Below, piece by piece: positions 8,150 to 15,501 of a stretch of DNA of 16,058 nucleotides (position 1 is its first letter; every line of letters begins with the position of its first letter). The notes under the pieces are model-generated. The model had not been told where the DNA came from and made no database searches. It saw only the letters and a list, made by a program, of their open reading frames with translations. Origin of the DNA: Desulfovibrio sp. OttesenSCG-928-G15 (GTDB taxonomy: Bacteria; Desulfobacterota; Desulfovibrionia; Desulfovibrionales; Desulfovibrionaceae); NCBI GenBank assembly GCA_030266525.1, contig JAJDIC010000053.1, positions 1 to 16,058 on the forward strand, given 5' to 3'. Made by a program: the position numbers and the translations under genes.

Positions 8150-9823
8150 ATGACAACACAGCGCATTCCCAGAGTCGCCTTGCTTGGTCGCCCCAATGTC
8201 GGCAAATCCACCTTGTTTAACCGGCTGATTCGCAGCAACCGGGCCATTACCCATGACATGCCGGGGGTTACCCGCGACCGGATGGAGGGCACGGTCAAGG
8301 CGCGGGGCCTGCCGGATTTTGCCCTGGTGGATACGGGCGGGGTCACGCTTGATTCACATGCCCGTGTGCAGGAAGGGCCGGAAGGTATTCGCGGCTTTGA
8401 GGAAGATATTCTCGAGCAGGCCAAGGACGCGCTGAAAGAGTCTGATCTGGTCTGCCTTGTGGTGGACGGGCGCGAAGGGCTCAGCCCGCTGGACGCGCAT
8501 CTGGCCGATTTTTTGCGAAAGTCGGGCAAGCCGCTTTTGCTGGTGGTGAACAAGGTGGACGGGCCGGAGCGGCAAGACATCCTGCTGGCGGAATTTCACG
8601 GCCTCGGGCTGGAAACCATGGCTGTTTCGGCGGCGCACGGCTTTAACGTGCGCTCGCTGGAAGACGTCATGCGCGATGTGCTGTTCCCCCCCGCGGTCAC
8701 AACGCCCGATGAAGAAGACGCCTTCTTGCGCGAAAACGCCATGCTTTTTGCCGGGGCCACGCGCAGGCAGAAGAAGCGCTTGCGCGATTCGCTGATCGCC
8801 GGACAGCAAACGCCGGATGGTGTTGGCGACGTGACGGACGATAGCGCAGGGGATGATGCTGCAACGGTGCCTGCGCAGGCAGAACTTACTGGCGGGCCGA
8901 AGGGGCCGGACGATTCTGACGAGCCGGACGATTCTGCCCACCCGGGTGATGCGGGCGCTTCCGCAGAGCCGGACGATTCGGAAGTTTCCCTGTACAACGG
9001 GCCGGACCTGTATAGCGGACCGCTACGCCTGGCGCTGCTGGGCAGGCCCAACGCGGGCAAGTCTTCCCTGGTTAACGCCCTTGCCGGTCAGAAGAGGATG
9101 ATAGTCAGCGACGTTGCCGGAACCACCAGAGACAGTGTGGACGTTGCCGTGGAAATAGACGGCGATTCCGTGACCTTTGTGGACACTGCCGGGGTGCGGC
9201 GCAGGGCCAAAATTACCGATACTGTGGAACGCTACAGCGTCAATTCTTCCCTCAAGAGCACCACCAAGGCCCATGTAACGCTTCTGGTCATGGACGCGAC
9301 AGAGGGCATAACCCAGCAGGACAAGCGTCTGATTGACCTTTTGCACGAGCGTAAAACCCCGTTCATGCTGCTGGTGAACAAAAGCGATTTGCTGGAGCCC
9401 AGAAAGCGCAAGGAAATCGAGCGCGATTTTCGCGAAGCCCTGGTCTTTTGCCCGCATGTACCGCTTATTTTCGTTTCAGCCAAAAACAGACATAACCTGA
9501 AAAACATCGTGCCGACAGCGCGCTCCATTCGGCGCGAGTGCGGCGTCCGCGTACCCACGGGCAAGCTGAACCGGGCCATGACGGCAGTGCTTGAGCGGCA
9601 TCAGCCGCCCATTGTCAAGCGGGTACGGGCCAAGTTCTTTTACCTTACCCAGGCAGAAAGCCTGCCCCCGACCTTTGTGTTTTTCGTGAACGATGCGGAA
9701 CGGATTTTGCCTTCATACGCAAGATATCTTGAGCGTTCGCTGCGCAAAATGTTCAACATTGCCCACGCGCCGATGCGCGTAAACTTCCGGTCTTCACACA
9801 TGAAGAAAAAACGGAAGCGCTAA
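8150..9823 (+). CDS. der: Ribosome-assembly double GTPase Der (EngA)
   Basis: 557 residues. Der is an essential GTPase of 50S ribosomal subunit assembly. G domain 1 has GRPNVGKS (13-20), DTGG (61-64) and NKVD (134-137); G domain 2 has GRPNAGKS (298-305), DTAG (345-348) and NKSD (410-413). The C-terminal KH-like domain (about 470-550) ends with a basic tail KKKRKR. Most Der proteins are about 435-490 residues; here the linker between G domains (about 181-291) is about 110 residues. It begins charged and helix-like (RRQKKRLRDS) and becomes an acidic, Asp/Pro/Ser/Gly-rich low-complexity stretch with three copies of PDDS, encoded by repeated gccggacgattc. The frame stays open and both G domains are intact, so this is an expansion rather than damage. 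Gaps are 9 bp upstream and 3 bp downstream. Confidence 0.97.
   Translation: MTTQRIPRVALLGRPNVGKSTLFNRLIRSNRAITHDMPGVTRDRMEGTVKARGLPDFALVDTGGVTLDSHARVQEGPEGIRGFEEDILEQAKDALKESDLVCLVVDGREGLSPLDAHLADFLRKSGKPLLLVVNKVDGPERQDILLAEFHGLGLETMAVSAAHGFNVRSLEDVMRDVLFPPAVTTPDEEDAFLRENAMLFAGATRRQKKRLRDSLIAGQQTPDGVGDVTDDSAGDDAATVPAQAELTGGPKGPDDSDEPDDSAHPGDAGASAEPDDSEVSLYNGPDLYSGPLRLALLGRPNAGKSSLVNALAGQKRMIVSDVAGTTRDSVDVAVEIDGDSVTFVDTAGVRRRAKITDTVERYSVNSSLKSTTKAHVTLLVMDATEGITQQDKRLIDLLHERKTPFMLLVNKSDLLEPRKRKEIERDFREALVFCPHVPLIFVSAKNRHNLKNIVPTARSIRRECGVRVPTGKLNRAMTAVLERHQPPIVKRVRAKFFYLTQAESLPPTFVFFVNDAERILPSYARYLERSLRKMFNIAHAPMRVNFRSSHMKKKRKR
8905..8979 (+). repeat. Repeated 12-bp unit inside the der linker
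   Basis: The 12-mer gccggacgattc occurs at 8905, 8923 and 8968, all in the same reading frame, encoding Pro-Asp-Asp-Ser each time. Spacings of 18 and 45 bases are multiples of three. The pattern suggests growth of the linker by in-frame slippage or duplication. Confidence 0.7.
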
Positions 9824-9826
9824 GTC

Positions 9827-11659
9827 ATGTCGCGGAAAAAGACAGGGCGCAAGGCCGGTTCCGCCTCGGCAAAAACGGCTGGGAAACGCAGGACGATAGT
9901 TACTACCGCTACGGGTACGGTAAAAGTCACCATCGGACAGCCAAAACCGCTTCCTTGCGCCTCGCCGCCCCCTTGTGCAAGTCCGGAAGGGGGCGCTGGC
10001 GGATTTCCGGAAGCCGAAGCGTCGCGCGCTGTGGCCGAGGCCTTTATCGAAGCCGGTGGCAAGGAGCGTGAGCGCCTGGTCCGCATAATGAATTTTTTGC
10101 CCTGCTATGTGGCGCTGGTAAGCGCCGATCACAAAATTATTTACCACAACAAGGCTTTCAACCAGTATTTCGGAGAGCCGGAAGGGCGCTCCTGTTTCCA
10201 GGCCATGCGCAAGCAGGAAAAGCCCTGCCGCTTTTGTCAGGTGGCCGAAGCGACCGCCGGGCACACCAGCTCCAGCGTGATGGAGTGGGTGCACCCGGAA
10301 ACCCGCCACGCATTTCGCGTCTATTCCTATCCTTTTGAAGATGTAGATGGCTCGCGCTGTCTGCTGGAAACCGGCTTCAACATCACTTCCGTACTTCGCG
10401 TGCAACAGGCGCTGGACTTGAGCGAGCAAAGCTACAGGGCGATTACGGACAACCTCTCCATAGGTATTGCCCTGGTGGACCCCTCCTTGCACATCAAAAC
10501 CGGGAACACCCGGATGGGCATGTGGTTTTCCGGCGGTTTCAAGCCCAATTCCTGCGTCTGTGAGCTTTTGCACTGCGGCGAACAGTGGGAGCGCGCCCTT
10601 GCCGAAGCGGATTTCTTTTGTCCGGACTGCCCGTTCAGGGCATCGCTTGCGGATGGGGCGGGCCATGAAAAAGAGCTGTTTGTCGCCTTTTCGGATGGGC
10701 GGGAGCATGCTGTCCGTCTTGTAACCTGCCCGGTTATTCCGACCAGGGGAAAATTGTCCAGCGTACGGGCGATCATTTTGATGCTCGAAGACATTACCAA
10801 ACGCATCCAGGTGAACAGGCAGTTGCAGCGGGCGCGTAAAATGGAAGCGCTCAACACCCTTGCCGGGGGCATTGCCCATGAGATTAACCAGCCCCTTTCG
10901 GCCTTGCACCTGTATACCGGCGGATTGCAGATGCTTCTGGAAAAATCCGGCAGCCTGCCGCAGGAGACCACGCTGGAGCGGCTAGGCCTGATCATGAAGG
11001 AGGCGGACAAGATTCGCGGTATCATCACCCACATGCGGGCTCTGGTCATGAAGGAGGGCTCGGTAAGTCTGGCCCCGGTTATGCTGAAAGACAGCGTTAC
11101 TTCCGTACATGACCTCATGCGGGCGCGGTTTGAGGAAATGGATATCCGCTTTACCGTGGATATTCCGGACAGTATTCCGCCGGTGCAGGCAAATGACCCG
11201 CAAATGGAGCAGGTGCTGGTTAACCTTTTGAGCAACGCCATGCACGCCCTGGGTAAAGAGGGCAGCCAGGACAGGCATATTCTGGTTTCAGCCCGGCCTT
11301 CCCCGGACTTGAAGCGCGTCAGCCTGTGTGTGGCGGATAACGGCCAGGGGCTTGGCGATGGCGGTGAGCACGTTTTTGACCCCTTTTATACCACCAAGGA
11401 AAAGCATGAGGGCATCGGGCTGGGGCTTTCCATTGTGCACGGCTTTGTTTCGCTGTGGGGCGGCAGCATAAGCGCCAGGGCCAAGGGAGAGCCGCTTGGC
11501 GGGGCCAGCTTTACGCTGGAACTGCGCGTTGCCCAAAACGCGCCGGCGGGCGCTGTGGCAGACCGCCCAAACGCCCCCTTGCTCCCTGACGGGCAAAAGG
11601 CGGGGTCGGCTTTTCGCGCCGAAGCAGGGCATGATGCCGAACAAAAGGACAAGGCATGA
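9827..11659 (+). CDS. Soluble sensor histidine kinase with two cysteine-rich PAS domains
   Basis: 610 residues, no membrane segment or signal peptide, so probably cytoplasmic. The N-terminus (1-60) is basic and low-complexity. PAS 1 (about 85-195) carries Cys123, Cys134 and Cys137 (PCRFC); PAS 2 (about 203-328) carries Cys243, Cys245, Cys250, Cys265 and Cys268 (CPDCP). The dimerisation/phospho-acceptor helix has His351 in GGIAHEINQPLSAL. The ATPase domain has the N box (VLVNLLSNAMHAL, Asn466/Asn470), DNGQGLG (504-510), FDPFYTTK and GIGLGLS (529-535). All catalytic motifs are intact. The last 40 residues are disordered. No response regulator is adjacent, so its partner is elsewhere. It starts 3 bp after der and overlaps cobJ by 4 bp (ATGA). 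The CxxC elements suggest redox, metal or Fe-S sensing, which is inference. Confidence 0.92.
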   Translation: MSRKKTGRKAGSASAKTAGKRRTIVTTATGTVKVTIGQPKPLPCASPPPCASPEGGAGGFPEAEASRAVAEAFIEAGGKERERLVRIMNFLPCYVALVSADHKIIYHNKAFNQYFGEPEGRSCFQAMRKQEKPCRFCQVAEATAGHTSSSVMEWVHPETRHAFRVYSYPFEDVDGSRCLLETGFNITSVLRVQQALDLSEQSYRAITDNLSIGIALVDPSLHIKTGNTRMGMWFSGGFKPNSCVCELLHCGEQWERALAEADFFCPDCPFRASLADGAGHEKELFVAFSDGREHAVRLVTCPVIPTRGKLSSVRAIILMLEDITKRIQVNRQLQRARKMEALNTLAGGIAHEINQPLSALHLYTGGLQMLLEKSGSLPQETTLERLGLIMKEADKIRGIITHMRALVMKEGSVSLAPVMLKDSVTSVHDLMRARFEEMDIRFTVDIPDSIPPVQANDPQMEQVLVNLLSNAMHALGKEGSQDRHILVSARPSPDLKRVSLCVADNGQGLGDGGEHVFDPFYTTKEKHEGIGLGLSIVHGFVSLWGGSISARAKGEPLGGASFTLELRVAQNAPAGAVADRPNAPLLPDGQKAGSAFRAEAGHDAEQKDKA

Positions 11660-12462
11660 GCGCAGCGCCATTATATGTAGTCGGCCTTGGTCCCGGCAGT
11701 GCGGGCCTGCTTGCCCCGGACGCGCGGGCCGCTTTGGAGCGAAGCACGCTTGTCGTGGGCTATAGCGGGTATATCGCGCTGTTGCCCAATGCGTTACGGG
11801 AAGGCAAAAAGCTGCTGTCCACCGGCATGACCGGCGAGGTAGCCAGGGCAAGCGGGGCGATCGATGCGGCCCTTGCGGGAGAATGCACGGCGCTGGTGTG
11901 CTCCGGTGACCCCGGAGTGTATGCGCTTTCCGGGCTGGTGCTTGAGCTGCTTGAATATCGGGGCATTTCACCGGACGCGCTTCCGCTTACGGTCATTCCC
12001 GGTGTGCCTGCCGTGTGCGCGGCAGCGGCCCTGCTTGGTGCGCCCCTGATGCATGATTTTGCCTGCATCAGTCTGTCAGACCTGCTCACCCCGTGGGAGA
12101 CAATCAGAAAGCGCCTGCGCTGCGCCTTTGAAGGCGATTTCGTTGTGGCGCTGTATAATCCCCGCTCCAAACATCGGCAGGAACAACTGGTTGAAGCAAC
12201 AGCCCTGGCGCTTGCCCAAAAAGCGCCGGAAACCCCGGTGGGGGTGGTGGTAAACGCCTTTCGCCCCGGTCAGAGCGTCAGCATTGAATTCCTGCAATCC
12301 CTGCAATCGGCCAGGGTGGATATGTTCACCCTGATCATCATCGGCAACAGCCAAAGCCGCATCGTACCGGGCAGCGGCAACACCCCGCTGGCCTGGGAAC
12401 ACGGCGCGCGCCTGCTTACCCCAAGAGGCTACGAAAAGCGCATCGGAGCCATGCGCGGTTGA
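11656..12462 (+). CDS. cobJ: Precorrin-3B / cobalt-factor III C17-methyltransferase (CobJ/CbiH)
   Basis: 268 residues. It methylates C17 and contracts the ring of precorrin-3B or cobalt-factor III in corrin synthesis, using S-adenosylmethionine. The tetrapyrrole-methylase fold shows GLGPGS (10-15), CSGDPGVYAL (82-91), VIPGVPAVCAAAALLGAPLMHDFA in the 113-136 region, ISLSDLLTPWE (138-148), GDFVVALYNPRSKHR (160-174), LIIIGNSQSR (226-235) and the C-terminal TPRGYEKR (255-262), all typical of this subfamily. An anaerobe would use the early-cobalt route, so CbiH is the likelier functional name. It overlaps the histidine kinase by 4 bp and ends the operon; no other cob/cbi gene is in the window. A GCGCAT/ATGCGC inverted repeat lies in its last codons but has no T tract. 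Confidence 0.95.
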   Translation: MSAAPLYVVGLGPGSAGLLAPDARAALERSTLVVGYSGYIALLPNALREGKKLLSTGMTGEVARASGAIDAALAGECTALVCSGDPGVYALSGLVLELLEYRGISPDALPLTVIPGVPAVCAAAALLGAPLMHDFACISLSDLLTPWETIRKRLRCAFEGDFVVALYNPRSKHRQEQLVEATALALAQKAPETPVGVVVNAFRPGQSVSIEFLQSLQSARVDMFTLIIIGNSQSRIVPGSGNTPLAWEHGARLLTPRGYEKRIGAMRG

Positions 12463-12473
12463 CGCAACAGGGT

Positions 12474-12602
12474 GTGGGCGTTGTTGTGAAAAAAGATAAA
12501 GAGCACCAACGAGCCGTGAGAAAATCCATGGGGCCGTCGTCAAAGAATCAGCGGGATATCGAAATTTTCACCGGCAACACGAAAAACCGTGCTGCAAAAT
12601 GA
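12474..12602 (+). CDS. Possible small basic protein after cobJ
   Basis: An open frame of 42 codons from GTG 12474 (or 38 from GTG 12486) to TGA 12600-12602, starting 11 bases after the cobJ stop. The product would be hydrophilic and basic (KKDKEHQRAVRKS, then MGPSSKNQRDIEIFTG). It has no convincing ribosome-binding site and I recognise no family. In sequence of this GC content an open frame this short arises easily by chance. Confidence 0.18.
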   Translation: MGVVVKKDKEHQRAVRKSMGPSSKNQRDIEIFTGNTKNRAAK

Positions 12603-12683
12603 CCGGCTAGGAGCTGTTTCTCAATACACACAAGGCAGAATCCGCAGCCCCAGCACCTTGGGGTTGGCGCAGGCGTAAGCTCT

Positions 12684-12713
12684 GGCGGCCTTTTGCGTAG
12701 CCCGCCTTTTTTT
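12684..12713 (+). terminator. Probable intrinsic terminator of the cobJ operon
   Basis: GGCGG (12684-12688), a 13-base loop and CCGCC (12702-12706) are followed directly by seven T residues (12707-12713). The stem is only five G/C pairs with a long loop, so it is a weak terminator. The same CCGCC can pair instead with a downstream GGCGGG, which would hide the T tract. Confidence 0.45.
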
Positions 12714-12737
12714 CGTGTTTTACCGAAAAAAGGCGGG
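12701..12737. repeat. Long inverted repeat with A/T core, upstream of dnaK
   Basis: CCCGCC-T7-CG (12701-12715), an 8-base loop TGTTTTAC, then CG-A6-GGCGGG (12724-12737): about 14 base pairs with one extra T. The 5' arm is shared with the preceding terminator-like hairpin, so the two structures exclude each other. Confidence 0.7.
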
Positions 12738-12806
12738 TCGCGTTGCGTTTTTGCAGGTAAAAACGGCCCTGGAACGAAAAAAACGCATTTTTTTCCACTC
12801 AACCTC

Positions 12807-12834
12807 TTTACGAGCAAAAATACGTTCTTATTAT
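12807..12834 (+). promoter_or_regulatory. dnaK: Candidate sigma-70 promoter of dnaK
   Basis: TTTACG (12807-12812), 16 bases, TATTAT (12829-12834). The start would be near 12841, giving a leader of about 94 nt. The -10 fits well and the -35 partly. No heat-shock sigma motif was found in its place. Confidence 0.4.
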
Positions 12835-12866
12835 TGGTGAGGATATACCCGCTCCGTGTGGAGGCA

Positions 12867-12892
12867 CCTGCTTCGCAGGGTTTGTCGCAAAC
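12867..12892 (+). repeat. Two back-to-back hairpins in the dnaK leader
   Basis: CCTGC-TTC-GCAGG (12867-12879) is followed with no gap by GTTTG-TCG-CAAAC (12880-12892): two perfect 5-bp stems with 3-base loops. They lie between the candidate promoter and the ribosome-binding site. A GGAGG at 12860-12864 precedes them but has no start codon at a usable distance. Confidence 0.55.
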
Positions 12893-12934
12893 GGACGTAT
12901 ACATAGTTGCTGATCTGTGAGGAGGAACAGTTTC

Positions 12935-14836
12935 ATGGGTAAAATTATAGGCATAGATCTTGGTACCACCAACTCCTGCGTCTTCGTAATGGAAGGCAAG
13001 GATGCAAAATGCATTACCAACCCCGAAGGCGGGCGCACCACCCCTTCCATCGTGGCCTTTACCGACAAGGAACGGCTTGTCGGCGATATTGCCAAGCGCC
13101 AGGCGGTTACCAACCCCGAGCGAACGGTGTTCGGCATCAAGCGCCTTATGGGCAGAAAGGCCGACACCCCTGAAATTCAGGAGTGGAAGAAGCACAGCCC
13201 TTACAAAATAGTAAAAGACAAAAACGGCGACGCTGCCGTGGAAGTGGAAGGGCGCACCTACACCGCCGCTGAAGTTTCCGCCATGATCCTTTCCAAGCTC
13301 AAGGCGGATGCGGAAGCGTACCTCGGTGAAACCGTAAGCGAAGCCGTAATCACGGTGCCCGCCTACTTCAACGACTCCCAGCGCCAGGCCACCAAAGACG
13401 CGGGCCGCATTGCCGGTCTTGACGTGAAGCGCATCATCAACGAGCCGACAGCCGCTTCTCTGGCCTATGGCGCGGACAAAAAAGGCAATGAAAAAATCGC
13501 CGTGTTCGACCTTGGCGGCGGTACATTTGATATTTCCATTCTCGAAGTCGGCGACGGCATTGTGGAAGTGCGCGCCACCAACGGCGACACCTTCCTTGGC
13601 GGTGAAGACTTTGACCAGCGGGTGATCAACTGGCTGGTGGATGAATTCAAAAAGGAAACCGGCGTGGACCTGGCCAAAGATCGCCTCGCCCTGCAACGCC
13701 TGAAGGAAGCGGCGGAAAAAGCCAAGAAGGACCTTTCCACCTCCATGGAAACGGAAGTGAACCTTCCCTTTATCACTGCCGACCAGACAGGCCCCAAGCA
13801 CCTTTTGATGAAGCTTTCCCGCGCCAAGTTGGAATCGCTGGTTGAAGACCTGGTCAAGCGGACCATCGAGCCTTGCAAAAAGGCCCTTTCCGACGCCGGT
13901 ATCAGTGCATCTGAAATCAACGAAGTAGTGCTTGTCGGCGGCATGACCCGCATGCCGCTCGTACAAAAGAGCGTGCAGGAATTCTTCGGCAAGGAGCCGA
14001 ACCGTTCGGTCAACCCGGATGAAGTGGTTTCCATGGGCGCGGCCATTCAGGGCGGCATTCTGGCCGGTGACGTGAAAGACGTGCTCCTGCTGGACGTAAC
14101 CCCGCTGTCCCTGGGTATTGAAACCCTTGGCGGCGTTATGACCAAGCTTATCGAGCGTAACACCACCATTCCGACCCGCAAGAGCCAGGTGTTTACCACA
14201 GCGGCTGACAACCAGCCCTCGGTTTCCATTCACGTCTTGCAGGGTGAGCGGAACATGGCTTCCGACAACATGACCCTTGGCCGTTTTGAACTGACCGGCA
14301 TTCCGCCCGCACCACGCGGTCTGCCGCAAATTGAAGTCTCGTTCGACATTGACGCCAACGGTATTGTGAACGTGTCGGCCAAAGACCTTGGCACCGGCAA
14401 GGAACAGACCATCCGCATTACGGCCTCTTCCGGCCTGTCCGAGTCGGAAATTCAGCGCCTGATCAGGGAAGCGGAAACCCATGCCGATGACGACAAGAAA
14501 AAGCTTGAACTTATTGAAGTGCGCAACCACGCTGATTCGCTCATCTATGCCACCGACAAATCCTTGTCCGACCTTGGCGACAAGGTGGAAGCGGACCTGA
14601 AGGCGGACATCGAGTCCAAAACCGCCGCGCTCAAAGCGGTAATGAACAACGATGATGTGGACGGCATCAAGGCTGCCATGGACGAGCTTTCCAAGGCTTC
14701 GCACAAGCTGGCTGAACAGCTCTACGCCCAGAAATCCCAGGACGGCGGTGCCGCCCCCGGTGCCGGCGCTCCCGAAGCGGAAAACAAAAAGGACGATGAA
14801 GACGTGGTAGACGCGGACTTCACCGAAGTGAAATAA
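12935..14836 (+). CDS. dnaK: Molecular chaperone DnaK (Hsp70)
   Basis: 633 residues, the normal length. DnaK is the ATP-dependent cytoplasmic Hsp70 that binds unfolded peptides with DnaJ and GrpE. The ATPase domain has [10 protein letters not shown] (6-15), [43 protein letters not shown] and [10 protein letters not shown]. The interdomain linker [15 protein letters not shown] leads to the substrate-binding domain, then a helical lid and the C-terminal [10 protein letters not shown] tail. AGGAGG nine bases upstream fixes ATG 12935; the frame is open 18 bases further to a GTG that overlaps the ribosome-binding site. Neither grpE, dnaJ nor hrcA is adjacent. It is followed by a strong bidirectional terminator and appears to be a single-gene unit, with a structured leader of about 94 nt. 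Confidence 0.99.
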   Translation: MGKIIGIDLGTTNSCVFVMEGKDAKCITNPEGGRTTPSIVAFTDKERLVGDIAKRQAVTNPERTVFGIKRLMGRKADTPEIQEWKKHSPYKIVKDKNGDAAVEVEGRTYTAAEVSAMILSKLKADAEAYLGETVSEAVITVPAYFNDSQRQATKDAGRIAGLDVKRIINEPTAASLAYGADKKGNEKIAVFDLGGGTFDISILEVGDGIVEVRATNGDTFLGGEDFDQRVINWLVDEFKKETGVDLAKDRLALQRLKEAAEKAKKDLSTSMETEVNLPFITADQTGPKHLLMKLSRAKLESLVEDLVKRTIEPCKKALSDAGISASEINEVVLVGGMTRMPLVQKSVQEFFGKEPNRSVNPDEVVSMGAAIQGGILAGDVKDVLLLDVTPLSLGIETLGGVMTKLIERNTTIPTRKSQVFTTAADNQPSVSIHVLQGERNMASDNMTLGRFELTGIPPAPRGLPQIEVSFDIDANGIVNVSAKDLGTGKEQTIRITASSGLSESEIQRLIREAETHADDDKKKLELIEVRNHADSLIYATDKSLSDLGDKVEADLKADIESKTAALKAVMNNDDVDGIKAAMDELSKASHKLAEQLYAQKSQDGGAAPGAGAPEAENKKDDEDVVDADFTEVK

Positions 14837-14844
14837 AAGAGAAG

Positions 14845-14861
14845 CAGCGTGGCTCACGCTG
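14845..14861 (+). repeat. Hairpin downstream of dnaK
   Basis: CAGCGTG-GCT-CACGCTG is a perfect 7-bp stem with a 3-base loop, 8 bases after the dnaK stop. It has no T tract and may protect the mRNA end or assist the terminator immediately after it. Confidence 0.6.
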
Positions 14862-14866
14862 ACAGA

Positions 14867-14908
14867 ACAAACAGCGCCCGCGCGGGAAACCGAGCGGGCG
14901 CTGTTTGT
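14867..14908. terminator. Bidirectional terminator between dnaK and the META lipoprotein gene
   Basis: A perfect 15-bp inverted repeat, ACAAACAGCGCCCGC (14867-14881) and its complement (14894-14908), with a 12-base loop. The outer stem is A/T-rich, so each strand ends in a T-rich tail (TTTGTGTGT on plus, TTTGTTCTGT on minus). It sits between the convergent dnaK and META genes, as expected for a shared terminator. Confidence 0.85.
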
Positions 14909-14959
14909 GTGTGATGTCATCTCCCAAACGGGCCTTGCGGAAAATAATCGGCGCTTTCC

Positions 14960-15409
14960 TTACTTTACCCAGTCGCTTATCGTGTACACAAGTGTCGTTG
15001 TGCCCTTGTCGTCGCTGAGTGTGAGCTTGCGGTTGTGGTCGGCAAGCCCGAGGCGCGCGCCTTTACGCAACATGGCGTATAGCTTTCGCTCAAGGTCGTT
15101 GCGCTCCGGCTCGTGGCACATCATCATGGTGGAGACCATGTTCGGCACGGTGAGTACGCCGTCTTTCAAGGTGCCCGGTCCGGCAAAGCGGTTGCAGGCA
15201 AGGCCGGATATGCGCATGCCCTCGTTGAATTCCAGTTCCGGTGTGCGCTCGGCAAAGGTCGTGTCCTTGCCGTTTATGCTTTGCAGCACATACCGGTGGT
15301 GCAAGAGGTCTTTATCTGTAACCGTAGTCGAACCGCCATCGCCCACACCTGTTGCGGCGCAGGCTGTAAGAAGCGGTAAAAGAAGCAGGGTCGCGAAACG
15401 TCTGTTCAT
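14960..15409 (-). CDS. META-domain (HslJ-like) lipoprotein
   Basis: 149 residues from ATG 15409. The signal is MNRR, a leucine-rich stretch and lipobox LTAC, with Cys17 the probable lipidated residue. After a short Gly/Thr linker, residues about 36-146 form a META domain: YVLQSINGK near the start, ELEFNEG, the signature GLACNRFAGPG (69-79, Cys72), VSTMMMC (92-98) and the KLTLSD strand. HslJ-type proteins are envelope or heat-inducible proteins linked to novobiocin resistance in Escherichia coli; the molecular role is unclear. ATG 15409 is preferred over the in-frame ATG 15421 because GGGGA lies five bases upstream and the signal peptide becomes canonical. It converges on dnaK and diverges from ackA. 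Confidence 0.88.
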   Translation of the reverse strand: MNRRFATLLLLPLLTACAATGVGDGGSTTVTDKDLLHHRYVLQSINGKDTTFAERTPELEFNEGMRISGLACNRFAGPGTLKDGVLTVPNMVSTMMMCHEPERNDLERKLYAMLRKGARLGLADHNRKLTLSDDKGTTTLVYTISDWVK

Positions 15410-15426
15410 GGTGTTCCCCATATGGC

Positions 15427-15442
15427 AAAGGTGTGAACCTTT
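15427..15442. repeat. Inverted repeat upstream of the META lipoprotein gene
   Basis: AAAGGT-GTGA-ACCTTT is a perfect 6-bp inverted repeat with a 4-base centre, between the candidate promoter and the start codon. It could be an operator or a small leader hairpin. Confidence 0.4.
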
Positions 15443-15470
15443 TTTACTGTTTCATGCACAAGTATGGCCT

Positions 15471-15501
15471 TTTATACACGCGTCTGTACCTCTGGCTGCA
15501 A
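15471..15501 (-). promoter_or_regulatory. Candidate promoter of the META lipoprotein gene
   Basis: On the minus strand TTGCAG (15501-15496) and TATAAA (15476-15471) are separated by 19 bases. The -10 is close to consensus; the -35 is poor and lies inside the first copy of the 20-bp tandem repeat, which suggests help from a bound protein. Confidence 0.35.

Larger units (their letters stand above)
12603..12934 (+). other. Non-coding region upstream of dnaK
   Basis: No supported gene on either strand. It holds a CCCCA/TTGGGG-type short inverted repeat (12648-12663), the terminator-like hairpin and nested long inverted repeat (12684-12737), a candidate promoter (12807-12834), and two tandem hairpins (12867-12892). 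I looked for a CIRCE element and for sigma-32 boxes (CTTGAA / CCCCAT) and saw neither. The repeat cluster could be an extragenic repetitive element. Confidence 0.6.

Noticed and set aside
9794..10909. A 371-codon minus-strand frame under the histidine kinase
   Set aside because: Antisense to the kinase PAS domains; low-complexity product with no family resemblance.
12438..12456. GCGCAT/ATGCGC hairpin at the end of cobJ as a terminator
   Set aside because: It lies within the coding sequence and is not followed by a T tract.
12882..12920. A 12-codon leader peptide frame (TTG start) before dnaK
   Set aside because: The nearest GGAGG is 17 bases from the TTG, too far, and the start lies inside a hairpin stem.
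12548..14920. A 790-codon open frame on the minus strand
   Set aside because: It is the antisense shadow of dnaK and adjoining non-coding DNA; the strong codon bias of dnaK leaves the opposite strand open.
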